From positions 1 through 36,206 of the forward strand of contig MEPP01000005.1 of assembly GCA_001769855.1 (NCBI GenBank): a stretch of DNA of 36,206 bases. The letters are read 5' to 3'. A program made the translations under genes and the position numbers. Source of the stretch: Bdellovibrionales bacterium GWA2_49_15. Lineage in GTDB: Bacteria; Bdellovibrionota; Bacteriovoracia; Bacteriovoracales; Bacteriovoracaceae. The notes beneath the pieces are model-generated. The model made no database searches and was not told where the DNA came from. It was given only the letters and a program-made list of their open reading frames with translations. This document shows positions 16,550-24,078 of this stretch, one piece after another (position 1 is the stretch's first letter; every line of letters begins with the position of its first letter).

Positions 16550-17302
16550 TTGAGAACGACACTACATATTGATAATGATATCTATAAACACTATGGCGAA
16601 GGATGGTACACTGACTACGACGGACCAGTGGCCATCCTTCGGGCAGAATCAGAAGCTAAAACTCCATGGGTTATAGAGCAGATACGCCAGCTCAAGAATA
16701 AAACCATCCTTGATGTGGGATGTGGTGGTGGTTTCTTGACTAATGCCTTAGGCCGCGAAGGATGGCAAGTCACTGGCGTTGATATCTCATCCGAATGTCT
16801 TGTTGTTGCCAGCAGGCATGATGAAACTCGCTCAGTCGTATATGTTCAGGCCAGCGCCGACAAGCTCCCCTTCAGAAACGGGCAATTTGCCGTAGTTACT
16901 GCGATGGATTTTTTGGAGCATGTTGAAAATCCGGAGCATGTCATCAAAGAAATTTCCCGGGTCTTAGCGCCTGATGGCACTTTTATTTTTCACACCATCA
17001 ATAGAAATATCTTCACATGGCTTTTAATTATTAAAATCCTTCCTTGGCTGGTAAAAAATACACCTAAAAAGATGCATCTATTTCGACTTTTTATTACACC
17101 GGAAGAATTGTCACGCTTTTGCAAATTTGCCGGCATGCGAGTCCGTTCCATGGTGGGTTTAAGGCCCGTTTTTTCATCAATTCCAATTAGCAATTACTTT
17201 ACGGGAGTGGTGCCAAAAAATATGCAGTTCAAAAGAATAAAATCCCTCGTGCTCTCATACATGGGAACGGCATGCAAAATGGATTCTGAGCTTACTCCGT
17301 AA
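16550..17302 (+). CDS. SAM-dependent methyltransferase (UbiG-like class I)
   Basis: The 250-residue protein has the Rossmann motifs of class I methyltransferases: motif I ILDVGCGGGFLT (about 54-65), acidic end of strand 2 VTGVDIS, ASADKLPF, and motif post-II VTAMDFLEHV. The fold and the opening HYGEGWY resemble the ubiquinone O-methyltransferase UbiG, but the C-terminal part (LLIIKILPWLVKNTPKKMHLF) fits equally with related small-molecule methyltransferases, so the substrate is open. The start is TTG 16550 with GGAG 3 nt upstream; there is no in-frame ATG before the core. It overlaps the convergent DUF2892 gene by 11 bp. Confidence 0.82.
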   Translation: MRTTLHIDNDIYKHYGEGWYTDYDGPVAILRAESEAKTPWVIEQIRQLKNKTILDVGCGGGFLTNALGREGWQVTGVDISSECLVVASRHDETRSVVYVQASADKLPFRNGQFAVVTAMDFLEHVENPEHVIKEISRVLAPDGTFIFHTINRNIFTWLLIIKILPWLVKNTPKKMHLFRLFITPEELSRFCKFAGMRVRSMVGLRPVFSSIPISNYFTGVVPKNMQFKRIKSLVLSYMGTACKMDSELTP

Positions 17303-17504
17303 TTCTTTTTTGCTTATTTTCGATCTTTTGTGAGGAAAATCCTATCCAGGAATAAACAGGACAAACATTGAAAAGTCCGGTAACCAGGGGAAAGATTCCC
17401 ACCAAAAACCAGATACTTTCCGGGCCCCAAAATACCAACGAAATCAAAAATGCCCCGAGAACAATTCGAACGGCTCTTTCTACAGGATGAAGGTTATTTT
17501 TCAT
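17292..17504 (-). CDS. DUF2892 small inner-membrane protein
   Basis: The 70-residue protein opens NLHPVERAVRIVLGAFLIS and continues through two hydrophobic segments with FWGPESIWFLVGIFPL and GLFNVCPVYSWIG. That CP-x-Y-S/L-L-G ending and the ERxxRxxxG start define the DUF2892/YgaP-like membrane family. ATG 17504 has AAAGGA 5-6 nt upstream. A longer open frame to 17933 is antisense to the hydrolase gene and is not part of the protein. It probably shares a transcript with the YheT-type hydrolase. Function unknown. Confidence 0.8.
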   Translation of the reverse strand: MKNNLHPVERAVRIVLGAFLISLVFWGPESIWFLVGIFPLVTGLFNVCPVYSWIGFSSQKIENKQKRITE

Positions 17505-17580
17505 TTTTATCCTTTGGTCATCAATTATTGATGAGTCTATTTTATTAGGAATATTTTCCAAATGATGAAGCGACAAGATC

Positions 17581-18597
17581 TTAATGATCAATGTTAGCGG
17601 CACCTGCATAAAAAAACTTTTGCTGTAAAAATTCCAAGGCACGCCACTCCGACCAATAGAATTCATTATTTTGATTGAGAATATTGGCGGGAATAAACCC
17701 GGCATGTCCACCGTTTGTCGTCGTCTCAAGATGAAAAAAATCATTGCTTCTGGCAATTTCACGAGGGAAACACCCCGATGATAAAAGTGGGTCATCCAAA
17801 GCGTTGATAAGCAGACAGGGAATTTTAATCTTGCAGAGATAGGTGCGACAGCTTGCCTTTTCATAGTAGTCCTCATGATCGACAAAACCATGCAATGGGG
17901 CCGTAATAAGATCATCCCACGATTGAATATCATTCACATATAGGGCGCGTTCACAGTCAATGTGTAACTCATTAAAAAATCCCAAATTAATTTTGTGCCG
18001 CAGCTTTGCTTTCATGGTGTGCAAAAAGTTGCGAAGGTAAAATACGTTCTCGGCACTGCCTATTTTTTCACAAGATGCCTTCAGGTCCACCGGACAGGAA
18101 AAGGTAATTGCCTTGTCCAGTAAAAGTGATCGGTTGTCAGCTTCCTCTCCAAGATATTTTAAAATAATATTGGCACCAAGACTGTGTCCGATTAAGGAAA
18201 GACTTTTGTAGGAAGTATTATGCTCTATCCATTTGGCAACAAAACGCAGATCTTCAGTATCTCCGATGTGATAAAATCTAGGCAATCGGTTCAGTTCACC
18301 ACTGCAGCTTCGAAAGTTGATCGCGACAACGTCAATGCCTTTTTCATTGAGTATCTTTGCCATTCCCAAGACGTAAGGCTGCTTGGACGATCCTTCAAGG
18401 CCGTGGGCCAACAGCACAAGATGTTTCCCGCAGGCCTTCGACCAATCGAGATCCAAGAAGTCACCATCAGGCAACTCCAGCCGTTGTCGGACGTATTTTA
18501 CTCCATAAACTTTCCTGAAAAAATATGGATAGAGGGTATGAAGATGAGGATTCTTAAATACCCAGGGCGAGACATATTTTGATTCAACTAACGGCAT
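17581..18597 (-). CDS. YheT-type alpha/beta hydrolase
   Basis: The 338-residue protein matches the YheT/ABHD1-3 family. It has the N-terminal NPHLHTLYPYFFR signature and oxyanion-region HGLEGSS. The nucleophile elbow is GHSLGAN (Ser near 145), the acid is in NALDDPLL and the catalytic His in NGGHAGF. Substrates are probably esters or lipids; unproven for bacterial members. It is divergent from groEL, with an FNR-type box in the shared 142-bp region. The DUF2892 gene follows 76 nt downstream. Confidence 0.9.
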   Translation of the reverse strand: MPLVESKYVSPWVFKNPHLHTLYPYFFRKVYGVKYVRQRLELPDGDFLDLDWSKACGKHLVLLAHGLEGSSKQPYVLGMAKILNEKGIDVVAINFRSCSGELNRLPRFYHIGDTEDLRFVAKWIEHNTSYKSLSLIGHSLGANIILKYLGEEADNRSLLLDKAITFSCPVDLKASCEKIGSAENVFYLRNFLHTMKAKLRHKINLGFFNELHIDCERALYVNDIQSWDDLITAPLHGFVDHEDYYEKASCRTYLCKIKIPCLLINALDDPLLSSGCFPREIARSNDFFHLETTTNGGHAGFIPANILNQNNEFYWSEWRALEFLQQKFFYAGAANIDH

Positions 18598-18691
18598 AAT
18601 TTAAATCTCCCGATGTGTTTCTTGTTTGATTGGAGCAGTTTAAGAAAAGGATCACAATGACTTGCAATCTTATCTAATATTATGAGGATGA

Positions 18692-18705
18692 TTGATCGAA
18701 ATCAT
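18692..18705 (+). promoter_or_regulatory. FNR-type box upstream of groEL
   Basis: TTGAT-CGAA-ATCAT matches nine of the ten defined positions of TTGAT-N4-ATCAA. It is 35 nt before the groEL ATG and 95 nt before the divergent hydrolase ATG. If it acts at the classical -41.5 position, transcription would start at the groEL ATG itself (18740), implying a leaderless mRNA; no strong Shine-Dalgarno is visible there. Alternatively TATTTT (18711-18716) is the -10, and the box would then overlap the promoter and repress. Confidence 0.55.
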
Positions 18706-18739
18706 TTACGTATTTTCTGAGACAGTGAAAACATACCGT

Positions 18740-20374
18740 ATGGCAAAAGAACTACACTTTCAATTCGACGCTCAGACCAGACTGCTACGAGGGGCGACGA
18801 TTCTCGTTAATGCCGTAAAAATTACGCTTGGACCGAAATCAAAAAGTGTTCTTATTGGAAAAAAATGGGGAAAACCTGTCGTTTGTAACGATGGCGTCAC
18901 CATTGCCAAAGAAATTGAACTCAAAGATCAGATTGAAAATATGGGTGCTCAGATGCTGAGGGAGGTCGCCGAACGTACTGGCGATGCAGTTGGCGATGGC
19001 ACAAGTACCGCTACAGTCATTGCCTACGCGATTTTTACAGAGGGTCTGAAAAATGTTACTGCAGGGTCCAGCGCCATTGATTTAAAACGCGGCCTATTTC
19101 GTGGTTCAGAAATCGCAATTCAAGCGATTCGGACCTTATCTAAGATAATTACCACTCATCATGAGATGGAACAGGTTGCGACAATTTCCGCACACAATGA
19201 TCCAGCAATAGGAAAATTCGTGGCCGATGCTCTTGAGAAGGTAGGCCCCTCAGGAATTGTCACGGTTGAAGAGGCGCAGGGAACAGAGACAACGGTTGAA
19301 GTGGTCAAAGGCCTGCAGTTTGATCGGGGTTATCTGTCACCCTATTTCATTACCGACCCCGCCAAGATGGAAACGAAACTTGAAAATCCTTTGATTCTCC
19401 TGCACGAGAAAAAGATAGGGAGCATTGAGCCGCTTGTCCCGCTATTAGAACAACTGATCAAATCCGGGCGCCCTCTGCTGGTCATTGCAGAAGATGTCGA
19501 GAGAGAGGCCCTCGCCATGATGGTGGTGAACAAACTTAGGGCCACCCTTTCGTGTGCCGCCGTGAAGGCACCCGGTTTTGGTGATGCTCGCAGAGATATG
19601 TTTGAAGATATCGCCGTGCTGACGGGTGGTCAGCTGCTTAGTGAGGAACTTGGGATTAAACTTGAGAACGTAAAAATTTCCGACTTAGGGGCCGCCGCCC
19701 ATGTAATTATTGACAAGGATCATACGACAATTATTGATGGTGCCGGTAATAAGCAGGCAATAAGCGAACGCCTTGAGCAAATTAAGCAGCAAATCAAGAA
19801 CTCAAAAAGTGAATATGACAAGCAGAAGCTGGAAGAGCGCCTTGGCAAACTCAGCGGCGGTGTGGCGGTGATTCGCGCCGGTGCACCATCGGAGACCGAA
19901 CTCAAAAGCAAAAAAGAGGCCTTGGATGACGCCATCTCTGCCACAAAGGCCGCCGTCACAGAAGGAATTGTACCCGGGGCCGGGCTTGCTCTTCTCCGCG
20001 CCATTGATGCTCTTGAAAAAGAAGCGCCGAAGCTACAGGGAGATGAGAAAACAGCATTTCAAATTCTGGCCCATGCTCTTGAGGCTCCGACGCGTCAAAT
20101 CGCAGAAAACAGCGGCGATGATGGCGGAGTGGTCGTCAACAAAATGCGCAGTGGCAGTGGGGCCTTTGGCTTTGACGCTTCCACGCGAACCTATGTCGAT
20201 TTAATCCAACAGGGTATTATTGACCCTACAAAAGTTCTGCGCATCGCTATTGAAAACGCGGTATCAATAGCGAGTATGCTCCTGCTCACTCAGGCAACTT
20301 TGACAGAGACGAAGGATGCAGAGAAGGTTGAACCACACTTAGGTGCGCTCCCCAATGTCGAGGCCTCACTTTGA
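18740..20374 (+). CDS. groEL: 60-kDa chaperonin GroEL paralogue
   Basis: The 544-residue protein aligns along the whole chaperonin: GATILVNAVKITLGPKSK, the ATP site GDGTSTATV, the apical domain with FDRGYLSPYFITD and VKAPGFGDARR, and ALDDAISATKAAVTEGIVPGAG. ATG 18740 (MAKELHF) is the family start; the frame also opens from TTG 18692, inside the FNR-type box. It departs from typical GroEL in three ways. No groES is adjacent. The C-terminus lacks the GGM-repeat tail and ends VEASL. Several normally invariant spots differ (QTRLLRGATILVNAV for the usual ARxxxxxGVxxLADAV). It is a candidate secondary, specialised chaperonin. It overlaps the aspartase homologue gene by 4 nt. Confidence 0.93.
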   Translation: MAKELHFQFDAQTRLLRGATILVNAVKITLGPKSKSVLIGKKWGKPVVCNDGVTIAKEIELKDQIENMGAQMLREVAERTGDAVGDGTSTATVIAYAIFTEGLKNVTAGSSAIDLKRGLFRGSEIAIQAIRTLSKIITTHHEMEQVATISAHNDPAIGKFVADALEKVGPSGIVTVEEAQGTETTVEVVKGLQFDRGYLSPYFITDPAKMETKLENPLILLHEKKIGSIEPLVPLLEQLIKSGRPLLVIAEDVEREALAMMVVNKLRATLSCAAVKAPGFGDARRDMFEDIAVLTGGQLLSEELGIKLENVKISDLGAAAHVIIDKDHTTIIDGAGNKQAISERLEQIKQQIKNSKSEYDKQKLEERLGKLSGGVAVIRAGAPSETELKSKKEALDDAISATKAAVTEGIVPGAGLALLRAIDALEKEAPKLQGDEKTAFQILAHALEAPTRQIAENSGDDGGVVVNKMRSGSGAFGFDASTRTYVDLIQQGIIDPTKVLRIAIENAVSIASMLLLTQATLTETKDAEKVEPHLGALPNVEASL

Positions 20375-21729
20375 ATACCCTTGGGCACCTATCAACAAGA
20401 ATGGAAAAGGACAGTCAGGGCGAAAACTATGTTCCCAAAGACGCCTACTACGGTCTTCAAAGCTATCGTGCATTTGAAAATTTCAAAATAAGTGGTATGC
20501 AAATTCATCCACTGATGAATCATAGCTATCTTCTGCTGAAAAAAGCTGCCGCTCTGGCAAACAAAAAGTTAAATGTACTCGCTCCTCAAAAGGCCGATGT
20601 TATCATTTTGGCCATCGATTCACTGTTGGCAATGGATTTTCAAAAGCACTTCATTATCGATGTTTTTCAGGCAGGCGGAGGAGACTCGCAGAATACGAAT
20701 ACTAATGAAGTTATTGCCAATAAGGCAAATGAGTTACTTGGTGGTGAACTCGGCCGATATGATTACATTAAGCCCGATGATCATGTGAATATGTCTCAAA
20801 GTACAAATGACACTTATCCTACAGTCATGCAGCTTACGACTCTCAGTATGTCTCGCGATCTGGTTATCGAACTCGGAATGCTGGCACAGGCATTTGAGCG
20901 CAAGTCCCAGGAGTTTGCTCACGTGAGTAAAATAGGACGTACCCATTTACAAGATGCGGCCCCAATGCGTCTCGGTTTAGAATTTTCAGCTTATCATGCC
21001 ACAATGGAACAGATTAAAGATTTGCTCTGTCAGGCGCAGGGATATTTGCGGATTCTTGGAATCGGAGGTTCGACAATCGGCACGGGGCTCAATGTTCCCC
21101 ACGGATTTCGCGGAGCCATTATAACGTTTCTTCAGGAGTTGTTTCATGACCCGCAACTCACGCTGACGGCGAATCTTTTTGCCTCCTCGCAATCACAACT
21201 GCCTATGATGGTGTACTCCAATGCATTGCGGATTTGCGCGCTGGAGCTCACCCGAATTTTAAACGATTTACGATTACTAAACTCCGGGCCACATAGTGGA
21301 TTTGGCGAAGTTGTTCTATCCGCTTCGCAATTAGAACTGGGAAATCAGGTGATGTTTAAAATACTCGGGAACGATAATGCTATGGCACTAGCCATGCAAG
21401 CCGGCCAACTCGAGCTAAATGCCATGATGCCTCTTATGTCACAGCTTGCGCTGGAATCAACACAGCTCCTGACCCATGCTCTTCACGCTTTGCGAGAGCA
21501 TTGTATAAATGGAATTAGGGCAAATATTGAACGATGTGAAAAGTATACTTCGCAAGTATCTCAGTTACCCGCGGCACTAATTCCCATTATTGGTTATGAC
21601 AAAGCGGTGGAGATCACAAGGCAAGCGGTATTGAGCAAAAAGACCGTGCAAGAACTCCTGAAAGAAACTAAATTACTGACGGAGGATCAAATCAATCGCT
21701 TCATGAGAATAAAAAATCTCTCAATCTAG
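20371..21729 (+). CDS. Aspartase/fumarase-superfamily homologue lacking the catalytic SS loop
   Basis: The 452-residue protein follows aspartate ammonia-lyase from YVPKDAYYGLQSYRAFENF to INGIRANIERCEKY and the C-terminal helices. QSTNDTYPT (Ser144, Thr145) and GRTHLQDA (His192) are kept. Two key sites are altered. In GGGDSQNTNTNEV the conserved Thr of GTS is Asp105. The signature loop GSSIMPAKVNP, with its catalytic Ser and substrate-binding Lys and Asn, is missing. NSGPHSGFGEVVLSAS runs straight into QLELGNQVMFKILGND, about 14 residues shorter than AspA, in an intact frame. Lyase activity is therefore unlikely. TTG 20371 is chosen over ATG 20401 because the N-terminal Arg before MEKD is shared with AspA and GAGG lies 6 nt upstream. 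It overlaps groEL by 4 nt. Confidence 0.88.
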   Translation: MNTLGHLSTRMEKDSQGENYVPKDAYYGLQSYRAFENFKISGMQIHPLMNHSYLLLKKAAALANKKLNVLAPQKADVIILAIDSLLAMDFQKHFIIDVFQAGGGDSQNTNTNEVIANKANELLGGELGRYDYIKPDDHVNMSQSTNDTYPTVMQLTTLSMSRDLVIELGMLAQAFERKSQEFAHVSKIGRTHLQDAAPMRLGLEFSAYHATMEQIKDLLCQAQGYLRILGIGGSTIGTGLNVPHGFRGAIITFLQELFHDPQLTLTANLFASSQSQLPMMVYSNALRICALELTRILNDLRLLNSGPHSGFGEVVLSASQLELGNQVMFKILGNDNAMALAMQAGQLELNAMMPLMSQLALESTQLLTHALHALREHCINGIRANIERCEKYTSQVSQLPAALIPIIGYDKAVEITRQAVLSKKTVQELLKETKLLTEDQINRFMRIKNLSI

Positions 21730-22124
21730 TGAACGATCACTTTTACCGTCGACTGTGGCTGTACGCCGAGAACCTTGAGCGTTTTGGTATCTCCATCGGG
21801 AAACGTCCAGTTAATGACCTGATTGACCTTTAGACCTAAAAGGGTCATGCCTAAAGGTGAAAGAACAGAGATCTTATGTTGAAAAAAATCAGCATCACAT
21901 GGATAGACAATTGTCATATTTATCTTTTTATTTTCTTCCATGTTTAACAGGGTGATTTGTCTATTCATGGTCACGATGTCTCTCGGCAGTTCACCCTCAC
22001 CGACTATCTTGGCATGTTTGATTTCTTCCTCCAGTTTTTCATAGTCGCTTCCATGATGAAAACATTTCATCTCTTTCAGCTTGCAAAAATCCTCTCTAGT
22101 TAGAATGATTTGAGACGCAGACAT
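21726..22124 (-). CDS. rnk: Rnk/GreA-C-terminal-domain protein (nucleoside diphosphate kinase regulator type)
   Basis: The 132-residue protein has a short helical N-terminus (YEKLEEEIKHAKIV). A GreA/GreB-type FKBP-like C-terminal domain follows: PRDIVTMNRQITLLNM, NMTIVYPCDADFFQHKISVLSPLGMTLLG split by its strands, and VINWTFPDG. This is the layout of Rnk, which binds RNA polymerase near the secondary channel. ATG 22124 (MSASQII) is preferred over the longer frame to 22166 because family similarity begins there and AAAGGG lies 9 nt upstream. A TATAAA -10 (22151-22146 on this strand) puts the FNR-type box at 22204-22217 at about -71.5. The stop overlaps the aspartase homologue by 4 bp on the opposite strand. 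Confidence 0.85.
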   Translation of the reverse strand: MSASQIILTREDFCKLKEMKCFHHGSDYEKLEEEIKHAKIVGEGELPRDIVTMNRQITLLNMEENKKINMTIVYPCDADFFQHKISVLSPLGMTLLGLKVNQVINWTFPDGDTKTLKVLGVQPQSTVKVIVH

Positions 22125-22203
22125 AAAATGACCCTTTTGATTTTCTTTATAGTATCCTACACGCATTTACAGATTTCTCCCTCATTGAAAATCATGGTCA
22201 CTC

Positions 22204-22217
22204 ATGATGAAGGTCAA
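22204..22217. promoter_or_regulatory. FNR/Anr-type box between rnk and the barrel gene
   Basis: ATGAT-GAAG-GTCAA matches nine of ten positions of the Anr/Dnr variant TTGAT-N4-GTCAA. It is 86 nt (centre) from the rnk start and 122 nt from the barrel gene start and could serve either. For rnk its centre falls near -71.5 if TATAAA at 22151-22146 is the -10, a known class I position. Confidence 0.45.
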
Positions 22218-22280
22218 GTGTCGCAGGGGAATCAGTTAGCTTCATTTTGTAAGAATATTGCTAGGGTTTTGACAACGAAA

Positions 22281-22303
22281 ATATTTTTTTACAAAAAAAA
22301 TAT
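22281..22303 (+). repeat. Perfect AT-only inverted repeat upstream of the barrel gene
   Basis: ATATTTTTTT (22281-22290) and AAAAAAATAT (22294-22303) are exact complements with a 3-nt spacer (ACA). It lies 30 nt before the barrel gene start and just after a TTGACA (22269-22274). It could be a promoter element or a weak 5'-UTR hairpin. Confidence 0.5.
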
Positions 22304-22332
22304 GGGATGTTAACAAATTCTTGGAGGGTATT

Positions 22333-22911
22333 ATGCTTCTTGATCTGAAAAAAATTATCTGTCTCTCTTCTCTCATTTCTGCCACTGTTTTTGCCCAAGG
22401 AGTTGGCAAAATGGAAGAAATGGCTCCTTCGGGTGAATATGTCTCTGGAGGATACGGTGCGCCTTTTACCAAAATATCGCGGATCGGTGATACCGACGGG
22501 ATCTTCACAGGTATCAAGGGGGCTTGGATCGTCAATCACCAATATGCACTGGGCTTGGCTGCCTATACCTTGGTGAATAACGTACCAGTTCCTGGTTATC
22601 AAGAACCGCTGCAGTATGGTGTCGTCGGTGCAAATTTTGAATATATATATCCTGTCGCCACTGATTTTTCCATTGCCTCGAGTGTTTTACTTGGCGGTGG
22701 CTTTGATGATTTTAACGACAATCCAGATAGTGCCGATGGTCTTTTCATTGCCGAACCTGAGATCAATTTTTTATATTCGGTAACCAAAAATTTCAAGATT
22801 GGTGTCAATGGAAGCTATCGTGCCGTAGCAGACTCAGATCTTGCCGGTGTCAGCAATCATAAACTGTCTGGTTTTACCTATGGTCTAGGTCTTAATTTCG
22901 GTTCCTTTTAA
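22333..22911 (+). CDS. Outer-membrane beta-barrel protein, 192 residues
   Basis: A signal peptide (LKKIICLSSLISATVFAQ) is followed by alternating aromatic/hydrophobic strands and Gly-rich turns: FTGIKGAWIVNHQYALGLA, YGVVGANFEYIYPV, SVLLGGGFDDF, FKIGVNGSYRAV, and a final LSGFTYGLGLNFGSF. It ends in Phe, as expected for BAM-inserted barrels. It fits an eight-stranded OmpW/OmpX-sized barrel, exact family unknown. ATG 22333 has GGAGGG 6 nt upstream; the frame opens at TTG 22321 before this. An FNR-type box and the AT hairpin lie upstream. Confidence 0.8.
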   Translation: MLLDLKKIICLSSLISATVFAQGVGKMEEMAPSGEYVSGGYGAPFTKISRIGDTDGIFTGIKGAWIVNHQYALGLAAYTLVNNVPVPGYQEPLQYGVVGANFEYIYPVATDFSIASSVLLGGGFDDFNDNPDSADGLFIAEPEINFLYSVTKNFKIGVNGSYRAVADSDLAGVSNHKLSGFTYGLGLNFGSF

Positions 22912-22937
22912 CTACGTCCTGTCTATGCCCGCCTAAA

Positions 22938-22966
22938 GTGCCAGGTCCAATAAAAGGACCTGGCAC
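22938..22966. terminator. Perfect 11-bp inverted repeat between the barrel gene and OYE gene
   Basis: GTGCCAGGTCC (22938-22948) and GGACCTGGCAC (22956-22966) pair exactly with a 7-nt loop, 26 nt past the barrel gene stop. No T-run follows on the plus strand. It could be a terminator relying on stem strength, or a REP-like dispersed palindrome. Confidence 0.6.
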
Positions 22967-22989
22967 CTCCTAACCCGAAGAGGTGCTTG

Positions 22990-24078
22990 ATGAAGTATTT
23001 AAAACTTTTTTCAGAACTGCCGGTTGGTCGGATGACGTTAAAAAATCGCATTGTCATGTCACCCATGACTCGCTGTCGAGCAACCAATAATATCCCGAAC
23101 GAAATGATGGCCCAGTATTATTCCCTGCGCGCACAGGCAGGGCTTATTATTACTGAGGGAACCTCACCATCTCCGAATGGATTAGGCTATGCTCGCATCC
23201 CTGGGAATTTTAATATCGAACAAAGTCAGGGGTGGAGGAAAGTAGCCAATGCGGTTCACGCGCGCCAAGGTCACATCTTTATGCAGCTTATGCACACAGG
23301 CCGAGTTTCCCACCCGCTCAACATGAGCGGAAATTCCAAAATTCTTGCCCCATCGGCCATCGCTCTGACGGGTGAAATGTGGACAGATCAAAAACAGATG
23401 CAACCCTACCCGATTCCCGAAGCCATGAGTAAGCAACAGATCAAAGAAGCTGTGAGTGAGTACGCCCACTCGGCCCGACTCGCTATCGATTCAGGCATGG
23501 ATGGTATAGAACTCCATGGTGCAAACGGATATCTTATTGATCAGTTCCTCAATCCTGCGACAAATCAGCGACAGGACGAATATGGCGGCACGCCTGAAAA
23601 TCGCCTGCGTTTTGCACTTGAAGTCGCCAAAGCCGTTGTCTCCGCGATCGACCCTGACCGTGTCGGAATCAGGCTCTCTCCTTATGGGGTCTTTAATGAC
23701 ATGAAACCTTTTGACGGCCTGGAGGAATTTTATGGGATGCTGGCAAAACGTCTGAATGAACTTAATCTGTTGTATATTCACTGTGTGGATCATCATTCCA
23801 TGGGTGCTCCAGAGGTAACACCATCAGTGAAAGCGCTTCTGCGCAAGGAATTCAAACACACCTTGATTCTCTCAGGTGGCTATGACGCCGATAGAGCGGA
23901 GCATGACCTCCTGGAAGGTAAGGCGGATCTCATTGCGTTTGGCCGCCCCTTTCTTGCTAATCCAAATTTTGTTGAAAAGATCCAAATAGGGGCCCCAATT
24001 ATTCCGGCCAACCCGGCAACTTTTTATACTCCAGGTGAACTTGGATATACGGTCTTCCCGAAAGAAGCTGCTGTGTGA
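22990..24078 (+). CDS. Old yellow enzyme-family NADH:flavin oxidoreductase
   Basis: The 362-residue FMN enzyme reduces activated alkenes or nitro compounds in its family (NemA/XenB/OPR type). Visible motifs on the TIM barrel are the N-terminal LKNRIVMSPMTRCRA (FMN-contacting Thr), FMQLMHTGRVSH (active-site region) and GIELHGANGYLIDQFL with the His/Asn pair that holds the substrate. Others are YGGTPENRLRF, VGIRLSP, and the C-terminal phosphate site LILSGGYD / LIAFGRPFLANP. ATG 22990 has AGAGGTG upstream; TTG 22987 is in the same frame but less likely. It ends one base before the end of the convergent kinase gene. Confidence 0.93.
   Translation: MKYLKLFSELPVGRMTLKNRIVMSPMTRCRATNNIPNEMMAQYYSLRAQAGLIITEGTSPSPNGLGYARIPGNFNIEQSQGWRKVANAVHARQGHIFMQLMHTGRVSHPLNMSGNSKILAPSAIALTGEMWTDQKQMQPYPIPEAMSKQQIKEAVSEYAHSARLAIDSGMDGIELHGANGYLIDQFLNPATNQRQDEYGGTPENRLRFALEVAKAVVSAIDPDRVGIRLSPYGVFNDMKPFDGLEEFYGMLAKRLNELNLLYIHCVDHHSMGAPEVTPSVKALLRKEFKHTLILSGGYDADRAEHDLLEGKADLIAFGRPFLANPNFVEKIQIGAPIIPANPATFYTPGELGYTVFPKEAAV

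Noticed and set aside
17505..17933. N-terminal extension of the DUF2892 ORF
   Set aside because: It is antisense-phase read-through across the YheT-type hydrolase gene; family similarity begins at the ATG 17504.
18598..18739. Possible CIRCE/HrcA element before groEL
   Set aside because: No TTAGCACTC-N9-GAGTGCTAA-like sequence is present; only the FNR-type box is.
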